A DNA stretch of 64,000 nt from DGNJ01 sp002388905 (GCA_036843405.1 DAITSJ010000007.1:1-64000); one strand, 5' to 3'. Numbered from the stretch's first letter, positions 1 through 8,549 are shown. The notes: generated from the sequence alone by a model not told the origin. Translations and numbers: made by a program.

Positions 1-267
1 CTCCACCACCATCTGGGTGGCGATGCCGGCGTGGTCGGTGCCCACCTGCCAGAGTGTGTTGCGCCCCCTCATTCGGTGATATCGAATCAGGGCGTCCATG
101 ATGGCTTCCTGGAAGCCGTGGCCCATGTGCAGGCTGCCGGTGACATTGGGCGGGGGAATGACAATACAGTAGGGATCCCCCCGCCCGCTGGGTTTGAAAT
201 AGCCCTGCTCCTCCCAGTGGCGGTAGAGAGCCTGCTCGATAGCCTGGGGATTGAAAGTTTTTTCCAT
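1..267 (-). CDS. valS: Valyl-tRNA synthetase, N-terminal part (cut by window edge)
   Basis: Charges tRNA-Val with valine in the cytoplasm (class I aminoacyl-tRNA synthetase). Only the first 89 codons are in the window; the gene runs off the left edge. The visible protein starts MEKTFNPQAIEQALYRHW, a typical ValS N-terminus. It carries PPPNVTGSLHMGH, with the class I HIGH signature as HMGH at residues 47-50, and then the conserved GTDHAGIATQ segment. It is last in a minus-strand run pepA-holC-small ORF-valS, the usual gammaproteobacterial order. The 237-base gap upstream suggests it may have its own promoter. Confidence 0.97.
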   Translation of the reverse strand, partial: MEKTFNPQAIEQALYRHWEEQGYFKPSGRGDPYCIVIPPPNVTGSLHMGHGFQEAIMDALIRYHRMRGRNTLWQVGTDHAGIATQMVVE

Positions 268-504
268 AGCGATTCTTTAGACCAATCCGGGCGGCACAGC
301 GGGGCTGTGCAGCGGGTAATGCGACGACGCCTTCTATCTCACTCGGGGTCTGCCCGGTGGTCGGGCAATGGGGTGGGGCGGCGCCGGAAAGGGCCGAATT
401 ATAAAGCTTCGCCTGCTAACTCTCTACCACCGGGCTGAGAGGGTTAACCTCTGGCCGCTGGATGAGCGAGGCGTGGGCGACGGGTGGGGAGAAACGGCCG
501 CTGT
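268..504. other. Non-coding gap upstream of valS
   Basis: No convincing gene is seen. On the minus strand a TATAAT-like -10 box lies at 398-403, but no good -35 was found. An imperfect inverted repeat (arms near 418-426 and 439-448) lies just upstream of it. It may be the valS promoter and leader. Confidence 0.4.
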
Positions 505-654
505 TCAGGGCAGGGCGACCGGGGGAGTTTCCCGGGGCTCGCAGACATCCGTGAGGATAGGGATGTCGAGGCTGTCGTCCGCTTCGTCGAAGCAATCGAG
601 TTCGAGATCCGGGAAGATCTCACGGGCGAATTGTTCGTCTGCTTGGGGGTTCAT
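505..654 (-). CDS. Small acidic protein between holC and valS
   Basis: This 49-residue ORF starts MNPQADEQFAREIFPDLEL, is rich in Asp and Glu, and contains a DIPILTDVCE segment near residues 30-39. Function is unknown. Many gammaproteobacteria carry a short uncharacterised ORF at this place. The ILTDV pattern resembles short linear motifs in small acidic proteins found beside holC, but I cannot name a characterised homologue. It begins 17 bases after the holC stop and reads in the same direction, so it is probably co-transcribed. No membrane segment or signal peptide is seen. Confidence 0.6.
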   Translation of the reverse strand: MNPQADEQFAREIFPDLELDCFDEADDSLDIPILTDVCEPRETPPVALP

Positions 655-671
655 GGTGCGGTTCGCTCCGC

Positions 672-1064
672 TTAATTCGACTGGCTGAGGTCATGGTAGT
701 GCAGCGGATAGCCCCTGTCGCGATAGAAACGGTAATTTTGCCGCCTGGTTAACACTATGGTGCTGTCGTCGTAGACGATTTCCACCAACCGCTCGAAGCG
801 ACTGAACCAGTCCGGGACGGTGTCGGCGAGATTGATCAGCAGGCCGTAGTGTTGTCCCGGTTCGCCGTCGCAACTGACGCTGACAGCCGAAAGCGGCAGC
901 CCCGAGCCGGCCAGTTGTCGATCCGCCAGCGCCGCCCTGTGGGTGTCGTCGCTGTGGACCAGCACGTCCAGGTGCCGCCGCAACGCCTTGTCGGCCAGGC
1001 GCGGAATCAGCGACAGGGCGCTTTCCAGTCGCCCCGTCACCTGGTAGAAGTGAATCCGCGTCAT
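672..1064 (-). CDS. holC: DNA polymerase III chi subunit
   Basis: The chi subunit links the clamp loader to single-strand binding protein during replication. The 130-residue product starts MTRIHFYQV and contains the family pattern: the hydrophobic strand-turn FYQVTG, a central VLVHSDD segment, an LINLADTVPDWFSRFERLVEIV block and a C-terminal YRFYRDRGYPLHYHDLS tail. Length fits chi (about 140-150 residues), slightly short. The chosen ATG overlaps the pepA stop by 4 bases, indicating translational coupling. The longer upstream reading frame lies inside pepA and was rejected. The pepA-holC-valS order supports the call. Confidence 0.9.
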   Translation of the reverse strand: MTRIHFYQVTGRLESALSLIPRLADKALRRHLDVLVHSDDTHRAALADRQLAGSGLPLSAVSVSCDGEPGQHYGLLINLADTVPDWFSRFERLVEIVYDDSTIVLTRRQNYRFYRDRGYPLHYHDLSQSN

Positions 1065-2542
1065 CCTCCGGCTTGGCGGCTCAGGTACTCGATAAGCAGG
1101 GGAACCGGGCGGCCGGTGGCGCCCTTCTGGGCGCCGGTGTTCCAGGCGGTGCCGGCCACGTCCAGGTGGGCCCACTGGTATTCCCTGGTGAACCGGGCAA
1201 GGAAACAGGCCGCGGTGATACTGCCCGCACCCTTGCCACCGATATTGGCCATATCGGCGAAATTGCTTTTCAGCTGCCGGTCGTATTCGCTCCAGATGGG
1301 CAGGCGCCAGGCCCGATCACCGGCGGCCTCGCCGCTGGCCAGCAGGGCGTCGGCCAGGTTGTCATCGTTGCTGAAAAGGCCCGAGGCATGATTGCCTAGG
1401 GCGACCACGCAGGCGCCGGTGAGCGTAGCGATATCGATCACCGCCCGGGGTTTGTAGCGGCCCACGTAGGTGAGGGCGTCGCAGAGAATCAGCCGACCCT
1501 CGGCGTCGGTGTTGAGTACCTCGATGGTCTGGCCGGACATGGAGGTGACCACGTCGCCCGGTTTGGTGGCCCTGCCGCTGGGCATGTTTTCCACCGCCGG
1601 CACGGCGGCGACAATATTGACCGGCAGTTCCATCTTGGCTGCCGCCACCAGACTGCCAAAAACGCTGGCGGCACCGCACATGTCGTATTTCATCTCGTCC
1701 ATGCCGGCGCCGGGCTTCAGGCTGATCCCGCCGCTATCAAAGGTTACCCCCTTGCCCACCAGAGCCACGGGTTTGTCGGTCTTGCGCGGCGCGCCTTTGT
1801 ACTCCATGACGATCATGTGGGCCGGGCAGTCGGTGCCGGCTGTGACCGAAAGCAGTGAGCCCATTTTCAACTCGCGCATCTGTTTTTCGTTGAGCACCCG
1901 GGTGGTGATTTTCTTGTGCTTCGTGGCCAGGGAGCGGGCCCGCCGGGCCAGATAGCCGGGCGTGCAGATGTTGGCCGGCAGGTCGCCCAGCTCCCGGGCG
2001 TAATTTACGCCCTCGGCGATCGCCACACCCCGGGTCAGGGCGGCATTGAGCTTTGCACTTTCGCGACCGCCACCGCTTTGCAGTTGCAGCTTCCTGAGTG
2101 CGGCCGCGTCTTCCTTGGAAGACTTGGTCTGATCGTATCGGTAGGCGGCTTCACCCAGGGCTCTTGCGATTTGTTCCGCGCACCAGGCGGTATCCCGGTC
2201 GCTGGCGACAGCGTCGTCCAGGCACAGGGCACCGGATTTGCTGGTGCCGAGGCCGGTGGCGACTTTGCCCGCCAGTTTGACGAACTCCCGGTTGTCCGGC
2301 GTTTTGTCACCGGCGCTCACCAGCAGCAATTTGCCGGCCGCCAGACCCGCGGGTGCGTAGGCGGAAACCGTATCGCCGCTTTTCTTGAGTTCGCCGGCCT
2401 TGAGGACCCGGGTCAGGAGCCCGCCGGTGGCTTCGTCCACGGCTTTCCCGGCCTCTCCCAGGTCGCTCCTGGACGGCACCAGAAGGGCGAGGCAATCGGT
2501 TTTGACAGTGACGGGATTGAAGGATCTTGCTTTTAATTCCAT
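1061..2542 (-). CDS. pepA: Leucyl aminopeptidase (M17 family)
   Basis: Two-metal cytosolic exopeptidase that removes N-terminal residues; in E. coli PepA also binds DNA in Xer recombination and car regulation. The product is 493 residues. The catalytic domain holds the M17 signature NTDAEGRL at residues 344-351, with the metal-site segments VGKGVTFDSGG and KYDMCGAA before it. The start is MELKARSFNPVTVK; a longer in-frame extension to 2719 is non-conserved upstream sequence. The gene is divergent from lptF, as in E. coli and Pseudomonas. Its stop overlaps the holC start by 4 bases. Confidence 0.97.
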   Translation of the reverse strand: MELKARSFNPVTVKTDCLALLVPSRSDLGEAGKAVDEATGGLLTRVLKAGELKKSGDTVSAYAPAGLAAGKLLLVSAGDKTPDNREFVKLAGKVATGLGTSKSGALCLDDAVASDRDTAWCAEQIARALGEAAYRYDQTKSSKEDAAALRKLQLQSGGGRESAKLNAALTRGVAIAEGVNYARELGDLPANICTPGYLARRARSLATKHKKITTRVLNEKQMRELKMGSLLSVTAGTDCPAHMIVMEYKGAPRKTDKPVALVGKGVTFDSGGISLKPGAGMDEMKYDMCGAASVFGSLVAAAKMELPVNIVAAVPAVENMPSGRATKPGDVVTSMSGQTIEVLNTDAEGRLILCDALTYVGRYKPRAVIDIATLTGACVVALGNHASGLFSNDDNLADALLASGEAAGDRAWRLPIWSEYDRQLKSNFADMANIGGKGAGSITAACFLARFTREYQWAHLDVAGTAWNTGAQKGATGRPVPLLIEYLSRQAGG

Positions 2543-2720
2543 GTTTTTCCCTCGAGACAAAGGCGGATTATTGCTGGATAATGGCGCGTTGTTGTGGCCA
2601 CGCCGATTTTTGCATTCGGGTCCAGTGGCATAAGTTGCGCCCAGTTTAAGGCATGGCGTAGGGTTCACCAACACCAGGGCCGGAACGGCCTGGAAACCAA
2701 AGGGTATTGGTAACGGCAAC
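2543..2720. promoter_or_regulatory. Divergent promoter region pepA / lptF
   Basis: This 178-base non-coding gap lies between the pepA and lptF start codons and must carry both promoters. No clear consensus boxes were recognised. Confidence 0.4.
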
Positions 2721-3830
2721 GTGATTATCTTCCGCTATCTTGTTCGCGAAGTATTGACCACCACTGCGGCGGTCTGTGCGGTACTGATGCTGGTCGTGGT
2801 AAGCAGCCGCTTTATAAAATACCTGGCCGATGCCGCCGCTGGCAAACTAGATCCGGGCGTCCTGTTCGCCATTATCGGCTACCGGCTGCCGGATTTCCTG
2901 GAGCTGGTGATCCCCCTGGCGTTTTTCCTGTCGATCCTGCTCGCTTACGGCCAGCTCTATGTGGGTAGCGAGATGACGGTGCTGCGCGCCTGCGGCATGA
3001 GCGAGAAAACCCTGGTGGGCTATACATTGGTCATCGCCGTTGTGGTTTCCGCACTGGTGGGCTGGCTCAGTATCTCGGTGGGTCCGACCGGGCTTGCCAA
3101 GGCCGAGGAAATATTCAACGCCCAGAAGCGACGGGGGGAGATCGAGGGGTTATCGCCGGGACGGTTTTATTCGCTGCGCGGGGGCCGGGGCGTGACCTAT
3201 GCGGAAACTATCAGCCAGGAGGGCCGCATGGGCAATGTTTTCCTCGCCCAGGCCGATGAAAACGGTGCCGACAACAGGGGCCTGGTCATCGTCGTGGCCC
3301 GGGAAGGGTTTTCACGCCAGTCGGAAACCACGGGAGAAAATTACCTGGTTCTGCAAAACGGACAGCGAATCCAGGGTATCCCGGGTCAGCCGGACTTCCA
3401 GATTACCGATTTCGCTGAATACGGCCAGCGGCTGGAGCCGGTCAAGCCCTGGGAGTTGCGGGCGGAAAGCGAGGCCATGTTAACCGGCCAGTTGCTTGAG
3501 TCCGATGACCCCGAGCACCGGGCGGCTGTCCAATGGCGGTTTTCCCTGCCCGTGCTGGTAATAGTGGTCGCCCTTATGGCAGTGCCGCTCAGCAAGACCA
3601 ATCCCCGCCAGGGGCGCTACGTGAAAATCCTGCCGGCGATCCTGCTGTACGTCGCGTACCTGTTGTCCCTGAACGCCGCCCGGGGGGCCGTGGAAGAGGG
3701 CAGGCTGCCTTTGTGGCCGGGGCTCTGGTGGGTGCACGGCGTATTCCTGCTGGTGGCGCTGCTGCTCATGGCCATCAGCACGGGCTGGCGCCCCTGGCGC
3801 CGACGGTTGCCTCGGGCGGAGCCGGCCTGA
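2721..3830 (+). CDS. lptF: LPS export permease LptF
   Basis: Inner-membrane subunit of the LptB2FG transporter that extracts lipopolysaccharide and feeds it to the LptC/A/D bridge. The 369-residue product starts at a GTG with MIIFRYLVREVL, the classic LptF beginning. The layout is N-terminal membrane segments to about residue 110, a periplasmic beta-jellyroll-like region (about 130-260), and C-terminal membrane segments, as expected for YjgP/YjgQ proteins. The stop overlaps the lptG start by one base (TGATG), so the two are translated together. It is divergent from pepA, the conserved arrangement. Confidence 0.96.
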   Translation: MIIFRYLVREVLTTTAAVCAVLMLVVVSSRFIKYLADAAAGKLDPGVLFAIIGYRLPDFLELVIPLAFFLSILLAYGQLYVGSEMTVLRACGMSEKTLVGYTLVIAVVVSALVGWLSISVGPTGLAKAEEIFNAQKRRGEIEGLSPGRFYSLRGGRGVTYAETISQEGRMGNVFLAQADENGADNRGLVIVVAREGFSRQSETTGENYLVLQNGQRIQGIPGQPDFQITDFAEYGQRLEPVKPWELRAESEAMLTGQLLESDDPEHRAAVQWRFSLPVLVIVVALMAVPLSKTNPRQGRYVKILPAILLYVAYLLSLNAARGAVEEGRLPLWPGLWWVHGVFLLVALLLMAISTGWRPWRRRLPRAEPA

Positions 3831-4888
3831 TGCGCATACTGTCCCGCTATCTTTCGTCCGTCGTTGCCGGTTCCATCCTGCTGGTTTTGATGGTCATTGT
3901 TTCCATGGATGTGCTGGCGGCGGTAATCGATGGTGCCGGCGAGATCAAGGGCGACTACACCTTTGTGGAAGTGCTCAAATACGTGGGCACGACCCTGCCG
4001 GGCCGTATTTACGAGAATATCCCCCTGTCCGCCCTGATCGGCTGCCTGATAGGGCTCGGCATTCTGGCGGGCAACAGCGAGCTGGTGGTGATGCGGGCGG
4101 CGGGCGTCTCCCTGTTGCGCATGGTTTCATTTGTACTCAGGCCGGTGCTGACCATTATTATTTTTGGCGTGCTCCTCGGGGAATTTGCCGTGCCGTACAC
4201 GGATCAGCTCGCCGAGGGTCGCAAGATGCTGTTGCGCGGCGAGCAGGAGCGGATTGCCAGCGCCAGCGGCCTCTGGAACCGGGAGGGCAGCGAGTTTATC
4301 CATATCAACGTGGTGCTGCCCAATGGCAAACTCTTCGGTGTTACCCGCTATCGCTTTGACGAGGGGCGCATCGAACAGGTGAGCTTTTCCACCGAGGCCC
4401 GTTACCTTGGCGATCACTGGCTGGAGGAGGAGGGACGGGTAACCCGGTTTGTCGACGAACGTGCCGAAACGGATACATTCGTTACCCGGCGATGGAACAG
4501 CGACCTGGCACCGGATCTTTTACGGCTGGTATCCATGCCCCCTGCCTCCCTGTCCATGGCCAACCTTTACGATTACGCGGCCTTTCTGGAAGGGCAGGAG
4601 CAGGACGCCACCAATCACTGGCTGGCATTCTGGCGCAAGGCCATGCAGCCACTGACCACGATCAGCCTGGTGTTGGTGGCGGTGTCCTTTATCTTCGGCC
4701 CCCTTCGGGAGGCGACCATGGGCTTCCGGATTTTCGCCGGTGTCATCATCGGCATTGCCTTCAATACCAGCCAGCAGTTCCTGGGACCCGCAAGCCTGGT
4801 ATACGGATTCGAGCCCTTCCTGGCGGTGCTGCTGCCGGTACTGCTCTGTGCCCTGGTGGGATTGTGGCTGCTGCGTCGGGCCGCCTGA
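3830..4888 (+). CDS. lptG: LPS export permease LptG
   Basis: Partner of LptF in the inner-membrane LPS exporter. The 352-residue product starts MRILSRYLSSVVAGSILLVL. It has membrane segments at the N-terminus, the motif SELVVMRAAGVS (coupling region seen in both LptF and LptG), a periplasmic domain from about 130 to 260, and terminal membrane segments. A longer frame reaching 3533 lies inside lptF and was rejected. The gene ends 7 bases before the convergent RDD gene. Confidence 0.96.
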   Translation: MRILSRYLSSVVAGSILLVLMVIVSMDVLAAVIDGAGEIKGDYTFVEVLKYVGTTLPGRIYENIPLSALIGCLIGLGILAGNSELVVMRAAGVSLLRMVSFVLRPVLTIIIFGVLLGEFAVPYTDQLAEGRKMLLRGEQERIASASGLWNREGSEFIHINVVLPNGKLFGVTRYRFDEGRIEQVSFSTEARYLGDHWLEEEGRVTRFVDERAETDTFVTRRWNSDLAPDLLRLVSMPPASLSMANLYDYAAFLEGQEQDATNHWLAFWRKAMQPLTTISLVLVAVSFIFGPLREATMGFRIFAGVIIGIAFNTSQQFLGPASLVYGFEPFLAVLLPVLLCALVGLWLLRRAA

Positions 4889-4895
4889 CGGGCTG

Positions 4896-5363
4896 TTAGG
4901 GCTTTTTGTCGGGTTTCGGCAGTACCACCACCCGGGTTTTTGTCCATCGGTCGTGCCAGGCACCGCGGGGGTCGAACCAGCTCCACAGATAACCGAGGCC
5001 GAGCACTGCCATGGACAGGGGCGCCAGCAGGCAGCGTAACCAGCATTGCCCGGGGCCGGGCGGACGTCCGTCGAGTCCTTCCAGGCGCAGCCGCCAGGAT
5101 TTCATACCCAGGGTCTGGCCGCGCTTGCGCCAGCACAGCACGTAGTAGCCGGCCAGGAGCAGCCAGAGCAGGAGCCAGACGGCAATATGGAAGACCATCG
5201 GTAAGTTGACGTAATCGAGCTCATCGCGACCCATTACCCCCACTCTCAGCAAAGTGACCAGGACACCATAGGCAAAGGCAACCCCCAGCAATAACAGGCT
5301 GTCGTAGACGATGGCCATCAGCCGCCGGAGAGGGGTGGCGATAACAGGGGATTGCACGGACAT
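4896..5363 (-). CDS. RDD family membrane protein
   Basis: This 155-residue protein has an N-terminal TPLRRLMAIVYDSLLLLG segment, the Arg/Asp pair that names the RDD family. Two hydrophobic stretches follow, then GQTLGMKSWRLRLEG, the conserved second block. The C-terminus ends WHDRWTKTRVVVLPK, also typical. RDD proteins are small inner-membrane proteins of mostly unknown role; some act in ion exchange. It sits convergently against lptG, a common location in gammaproteobacteria. Confidence 0.88.
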   Translation of the reverse strand: MSVQSPVIATPLRRLMAIVYDSLLLLGVAFAYGVLVTLLRVGVMGRDELDYVNLPMVFHIAVWLLLWLLLAGYYVLCWRKRGQTLGMKSWRLRLEGLDGRPPGPGQCWLRCLLAPLSMAVLGLGYLWSWFDPRGAWHDRWTKTRVVVLPKPDKKP

Positions 5364-5444
5364 GAATGTTCGGAGCCGTTTCAGTGTGGGCGGCGCATTT
5401 TAGCGCATAGGAACGGACTGTCCAGTTGGCGGAAAGATGGAGAA

Positions 5445-5912
5445 TCAGAACTCGTAGACGATGCCCAGCTCCAGTTCGTCCGAACTTACATGGACGTCGT
5501 AGTTGAAGCTTGACGAGACGCTGCCCCGTCCTTCGCTGTCGGGGACCAGGGTATTGTCGCCGAAATGTTCGTCGCGTTTGCGGTTCCAGTAGCCCTTGAG
5601 GCTTCGCTGGAACAGCTTGGACACGGCACGCTTGCCGTGGATAGCGCTTTCGCTGCCCGAGTGCTCGGACAGCCACTGGTAGTTCATGGCCCGCTGGGAG
5701 GCGCTAAGGCTTGAGTCGCGCAACTGGGCGGCCCTCGCCGAGAGCTCCCGGTTGTCCAGGGTCTTGAAATGAAGGGGGCTCGGGCCCTGGCGGACATCGA
5801 TTTCGGACGGAATGAAGCGCTCCTGACTCAAAGCCGGCGACGCCATGACGAGCCCGGCCAGGAAGCTCGTGGTAATCGATAGAAGGCATGGTCTGGCTTG
5901 AATCCGTTTCAT
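5445..5912 (-). CDS. Secreted hypothetical protein
   Basis: This 155-residue protein has a clear Sec signal peptide: basic MKRIQARPC, a hydrophobic core to about residue 24, and a likely cleavage after SPALS. The mature part is charged and hydrophilic, with a KLFQRSLKGYWNRKRDEHFG segment. It ends in alternating residues with a terminal aromatic (GIVYEF), as for a beta strand in an outer-membrane-associated protein. I do not recognise a family. It stands alone between the RDD gene and a divergent PHA-system gene. Confidence 0.7.
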   Translation of the reverse strand: MKRIQARPCLLSITTSFLAGLVMASPALSQERFIPSEIDVRQGPSPLHFKTLDNRELSARAAQLRDSSLSASQRAMNYQWLSEHSGSESAIHGKRAVSKLFQRSLKGYWNRKRDEHFGDNTLVPDSEGRGSVSSSFNYDVHVSSDELELGIVYEF

Positions 5913-6129
5913 TTTTTCGCTTTCCGCCCGGATAGCAACTTATACGGTTTTGTTTAAAATTAGCATTTTCCCGGTAGAATTGAGGTGCGATTTGGAAACC
6001 GCGGACGGTCTTCTGGTTCTCGTTATCGTGGAATGACGAGGCGCATCAGGGGTTTCCCGAAAACTGTTGAGAATTTGTTTAAGATTGTTAGTGTCCGGCT
6101 TTGCGAGGGCGCAACCGACGAGAGGTCCC

Positions 6130-6408
6130 ATGAGCCAATTTCGTATCACCCGCCAACACAATCTGCCTGAGACGGAACTCAGGAACCGCGTCGAACAGCT
6201 TGCCGAGAAATTGCAGAATAAACACGGCGGCCACTATCAGTGGGAGGGCAATCGCGTCCATTATGCCTACAAGGGCGGACTGGATGCGGTTGTCGGTTTC
6301 GATGAGCAGGAATTGCAGGTGGAAGTCAAACTGGGCCTGATGATGTCGGCTTTCAAGGGGCTTATCGAGCGCGAGGTGTCGAGCTATCTCGACGAAAATC
6401 TCGCCTGA
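6130..6408 (+). CDS. Polyhydroxyalkanoic acid system family protein
   Basis: This 92-residue cytosolic protein starts MSQFRITRQHNLPETELR. It matches the small PHA_gran_rgn family found near PHA and ubi genes in Pseudomonas relatives: an N-terminal helix followed by a WEGNRVHYAYKGGLDAVVGF beta region and a C-terminal helix ending SSYLDENLA. The function is not established; it is thought to relate to granule or fatty-acid physiology. The start at 6130 was chosen because upstream frames lack conserved sequence. It is followed by a bidirectional terminator shared with tatC. Confidence 0.72.
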   Translation: MSQFRITRQHNLPETELRNRVEQLAEKLQNKHGGHYQWEGNRVHYAYKGGLDAVVGFDEQELQVEVKLGLMMSAFKGLIEREVSSYLDENLA

Positions 6409-6440
6409 CCGGCCCTGGTTCAGTGCCGGTCAGGGGTTTT
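6404..6440. terminator. Bidirectional terminator between PHA-family gene and tatC
   Basis: A perfect 10-base stem, CCTGACCGGC (6404-6413) with GCCGGTCAGG (6425-6434), is followed on the plus strand by a GGTTTT run. It overlaps the end of the plus-strand gene and of tatC, so it can serve both convergent genes. Confidence 0.7.
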
Positions 6441-7188
6441 CCGTTCCCGGTTGCCGCGACGGCGACGTGAGCTTGCCGAAAAATACCCCGACCTCGTAGA
6501 GCAGCCACATGGGCAGGGCGAGCAGGGCCTGGGAGATTACGTCCGGGGGCGTCAACAGCATGCCCGCCACGAAACAGGAGATGATCACGTAGGGTCGCTT
6601 GTCCCCGAGCTTTGACGGGTCAACCACGCCTGTCCAGGAGAGAATGACCACGGCCACGGGAATCTCGAAGGCCAGGCCGAAGGCGAAAAACAGCTTGAGC
6701 ACGAAGTTCAGGTAGCTGGTGATATCCGTCATGACGGATACGCTTTCCGGCCCGACACTGGTGAAGAAGCTGAATATAAGGGGAAAGACCACGAAGTAGG
6801 CAAAGGCCATGCCCCCATAGAAAAGAAGGACGCTGGACAGGAACAGGGGTATGGCGATGCGTTTTTCCCGGCGGTAGAGCCCGGGGGCAACGAAGGCCCA
6901 GATCTGGTAGAGCACCACGGGCATGGCCAGCATGGCGGAAACCACCAGGGTGAGTTTGAAAGGCGCAAAGAACGGCGAGGCCACGTCAGTGGCGATCATG
7001 TTGCTGTTTTCGGGCAGCAGCGCCCGCAACGGCCTGGAAGTGAACTCGTAAATGTCGTTGCTGAAATAGAACAGGCACAGAAAAATAACCCCCACCGCAA
7101 GCACGCACTTAAGGAGCCGGTCGCGCAGTTCCACCAGGTGGTCGAGGAAGGGCTGTTCCTTCTGGGCTGTGTCGGGATCGCCGGTCAT
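6430..7188 (-). CDS. tatC: Sec-independent protein translocase TatC
   Basis: Core receptor of the twin-arginine translocon, binding the RR signal peptide. The 252-residue product has the expected six membrane segments. It carries the conserved N-terminal FLDHLVELRDRLLKCVLAV block, where Tat signal peptides bind, and FVAPGLYRREKR. The C-terminus ends in a short polar tail. It is last in the run hisI-hisE-tatA-tatB-tatC, starting 2 bases after the tatB stop. Confidence 0.97.
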   Translation of the reverse strand: MTGDPDTAQKEQPFLDHLVELRDRLLKCVLAVGVIFLCLFYFSNDIYEFTSRPLRALLPENSNMIATDVASPFFAPFKLTLVVSAMLAMPVVLYQIWAFVAPGLYRREKRIAIPLFLSSVLLFYGGMAFAYFVVFPLIFSFFTSVGPESVSVMTDITSYLNFVLKLFFAFGLAFEIPVAVVILSWTGVVDPSKLGDKRPYVIISCFVAGMLLTPPDVISQALLALPMWLLYEVGVFFGKLTSPSRQPGTENP

Positions 7189-7190
7189 GG

Positions 7191-7511
7191 TTATCCTGGA
7201 CGGTTTTCGTCGGAGGGGCTGGATGCTTCGTCAGGCGACGTCGGTGGCGTTTCCTCGTACCGTTGCTTATCCCCGGTTTCCTTCTCGTATTCCTCCAGGT
7301 TGCGCAGCACCTCCTCGTTGTGGAGCTGGCGGCGGATATCGTCCATGCCCACTTCCCGTTCCAGTTCCCGGCGGGCCCGGGCGAGGCTGCGTTTGAGCCG
7401 GCCTGCCCAAAGACCCAGGAACCGGAAGGTTTCGGGCAGGCGCTGGGGGCCGATAACGATCATGGTGATGACCGCGATCAGCAGTAGTTCGGCGAAGCTG
7501 ATATCGAACAT
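7191..7511 (-). CDS. tatB: Sec-independent protein translocase TatB
   Basis: Forms the Tat receptor complex with TatC. This 106-residue protein has an N-terminal membrane hairpin MFDISFAELLLIAVITMIVIG. The conserved GPQRLPETFRFLGLWAG follows, then an amphipathic helix and a long acidic, hydrophilic tail rich in Glu, Pro and Ser. The order tatA-tatB-tatC and the Glu within FAELLLI distinguish it from TatA. Confidence 0.94.
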   Translation of the reverse strand: MFDISFAELLLIAVITMIVIGPQRLPETFRFLGLWAGRLKRSLARARRELEREVGMDDIRRQLHNEEVLRNLEEYEKETGDKQRYEETPPTSPDEASSPSDENRPG

Positions 7512-7548
7512 GGTGCGCCGGCCCGTCAGTCAGAAGTGTCTGGAAGGC

Positions 7549-7806
7549 TCAGGACCGACTGTCTTCTTTTTTGCGTTCCGTCCGGTCGGCGCCTTCCTCG
7601 TTGTCGGATTCGGCAGCGTTGATTTTGGCGGCGTCGCTGTCCTTGTCCTCCGACTTGTTTTCTTCATCGTTCATGGCCTTCTTGAAGCCCTTGACCGCGC
7701 CGCCCAGATCGCCGCCCATGCTCTTGAGCCGCTTGGTGCCGAATACCAGCACCACGATCAGCAGGATAATAAGCAGTTGCCAGATACTGATTCCGCCCAG
7801 CCCCAT
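7549..7806 (-). CDS. tatA: Sec-independent protein translocase TatA
   Basis: Pore-forming or membrane-weakening component of the Tat system. The 85-residue product begins MGLGGISIWQLLIILLIVVL. It carries the FGTKRLKSMGGDLGGAVKGF amphipathic helix and ends in a highly charged Asp/Lys/Glu tail. The gene starts 12 bases after hisE ends, in the same direction. Confidence 0.94.
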   Translation of the reverse strand: MGLGGISIWQLLIILLIVVLVFGTKRLKSMGGDLGGAVKGFKKAMNDEENKSEDKDSDAAKINAAESDNEEGADRTERKKEDSRS

Positions 7807-7818
7807 GATGTTGACTCC

Positions 7819-8151
7819 TTAAGTTTTTGACCGGCTGGCCTTTTCCGCCAGGCCGGATATGTGGAAACGGCCGCGTAGCTCCGAAAGCACCGCCTCGGCA
7901 TCTTCTCCCAGATGGGAGAGCATGACCAGGGTGTGGAACCACAGGTCCGCCGTCTCGCAAATGACGTCGCTGTTGTCGCCGGATTGCTCCGCATCCTTGG
8001 CCGCGAGAATGGTTTCCGTGGCTTCCTCGCCCACTTTCTCGAGAATCTTGTTCAGGCCCCGGGCATGGAGGCTGGCCACGTAGGAGCCTTCCGGATCGGC
8101 ATCGCGCCGCTGGGTCAGGATCTGTGTCAGTTCGGCCAGGGTATCGTTCAT
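7819..8151 (-). CDS. hisE: Phosphoribosyl-ATP pyrophosphatase
   Basis: Second step of histidine synthesis: hydrolyses phosphoribosyl-ATP to phosphoribosyl-AMP. The 110-residue product starts MNDTLAELTQIL. It shows the all-alpha MazG-like pattern with KILEKVGEEATETILAAK and ICETADLWFHTLVML, whose acidic residues bind magnesium. The start was chosen over a longer frame because it overlaps hisI by 4 bases and matches family length. Confidence 0.96.
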   Translation of the reverse strand: MNDTLAELTQILTQRRDADPEGSYVASLHARGLNKILEKVGEEATETILAAKDAEQSGDNSDVICETADLWFHTLVMLSHLGEDAEAVLSELRGRFHISGLAEKASRSKT

Positions 8152-8534
8152 CGGTAAATCGCCGCCGGGTCCTTGAGTACGGGGTCTGTGGCAGTCCACT
8201 GTCCGTTCCGGAGTGTCCGGAAAAAACAGGACTCGCGGCCGGTGTGGCAGGCAATGCCGCCCACTTGCTCGATGCGCAGAAGGATGACATCGGCATCGCA
8301 GTCCAGGCGGATTTCGCGGACGTGCTGCACGTGACCGGATTCCTCGCCCTTGGGCCAGAGTTTCTGGCGGGACCGGGACCAGTACACGGCGCGGCCTTCG
8401 CGGGCCGTCTTTTCCAGGGCCTCCCGGTTCATCCAGGCCACCATCAGTACCCGGCCGGTTTCGGCATCCTGGGCGATGGCGGGAACCAGCCCTTTTTCGT
8501 CCCAGACGACCTCAGAAAGAAAGTCAGTATTCAT
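8148..8534 (-). CDS. hisI: Phosphoribosyl-AMP cyclohydrolase
   Basis: Third step of histidine synthesis: opens the adenine ring of phosphoribosyl-AMP. The 128-residue stand-alone form carries WDEKGLVPAIAQDAETG, the VLMVAWMNREAL block, YWSRSRQKLWPKGEESGH, and the metal-binding region LDCDADVILL with a later HTGRESCFFR. In enterobacteria hisI and hisE are fused; here they are separate, overlapping genes. It lies 15 bases downstream of ubiB in the same direction. Confidence 0.96.
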   Translation of the reverse strand: MNTDFLSEVVWDEKGLVPAIAQDAETGRVLMVAWMNREALEKTAREGRAVYWSRSRQKLWPKGEESGHVQHVREIRLDCDADVILLRIEQVGGIACHTGRESCFFRTLRNGQWTATDPVLKDPAAIYR

Positions 8535-8549
8535 GGCGCCATTATGCCA

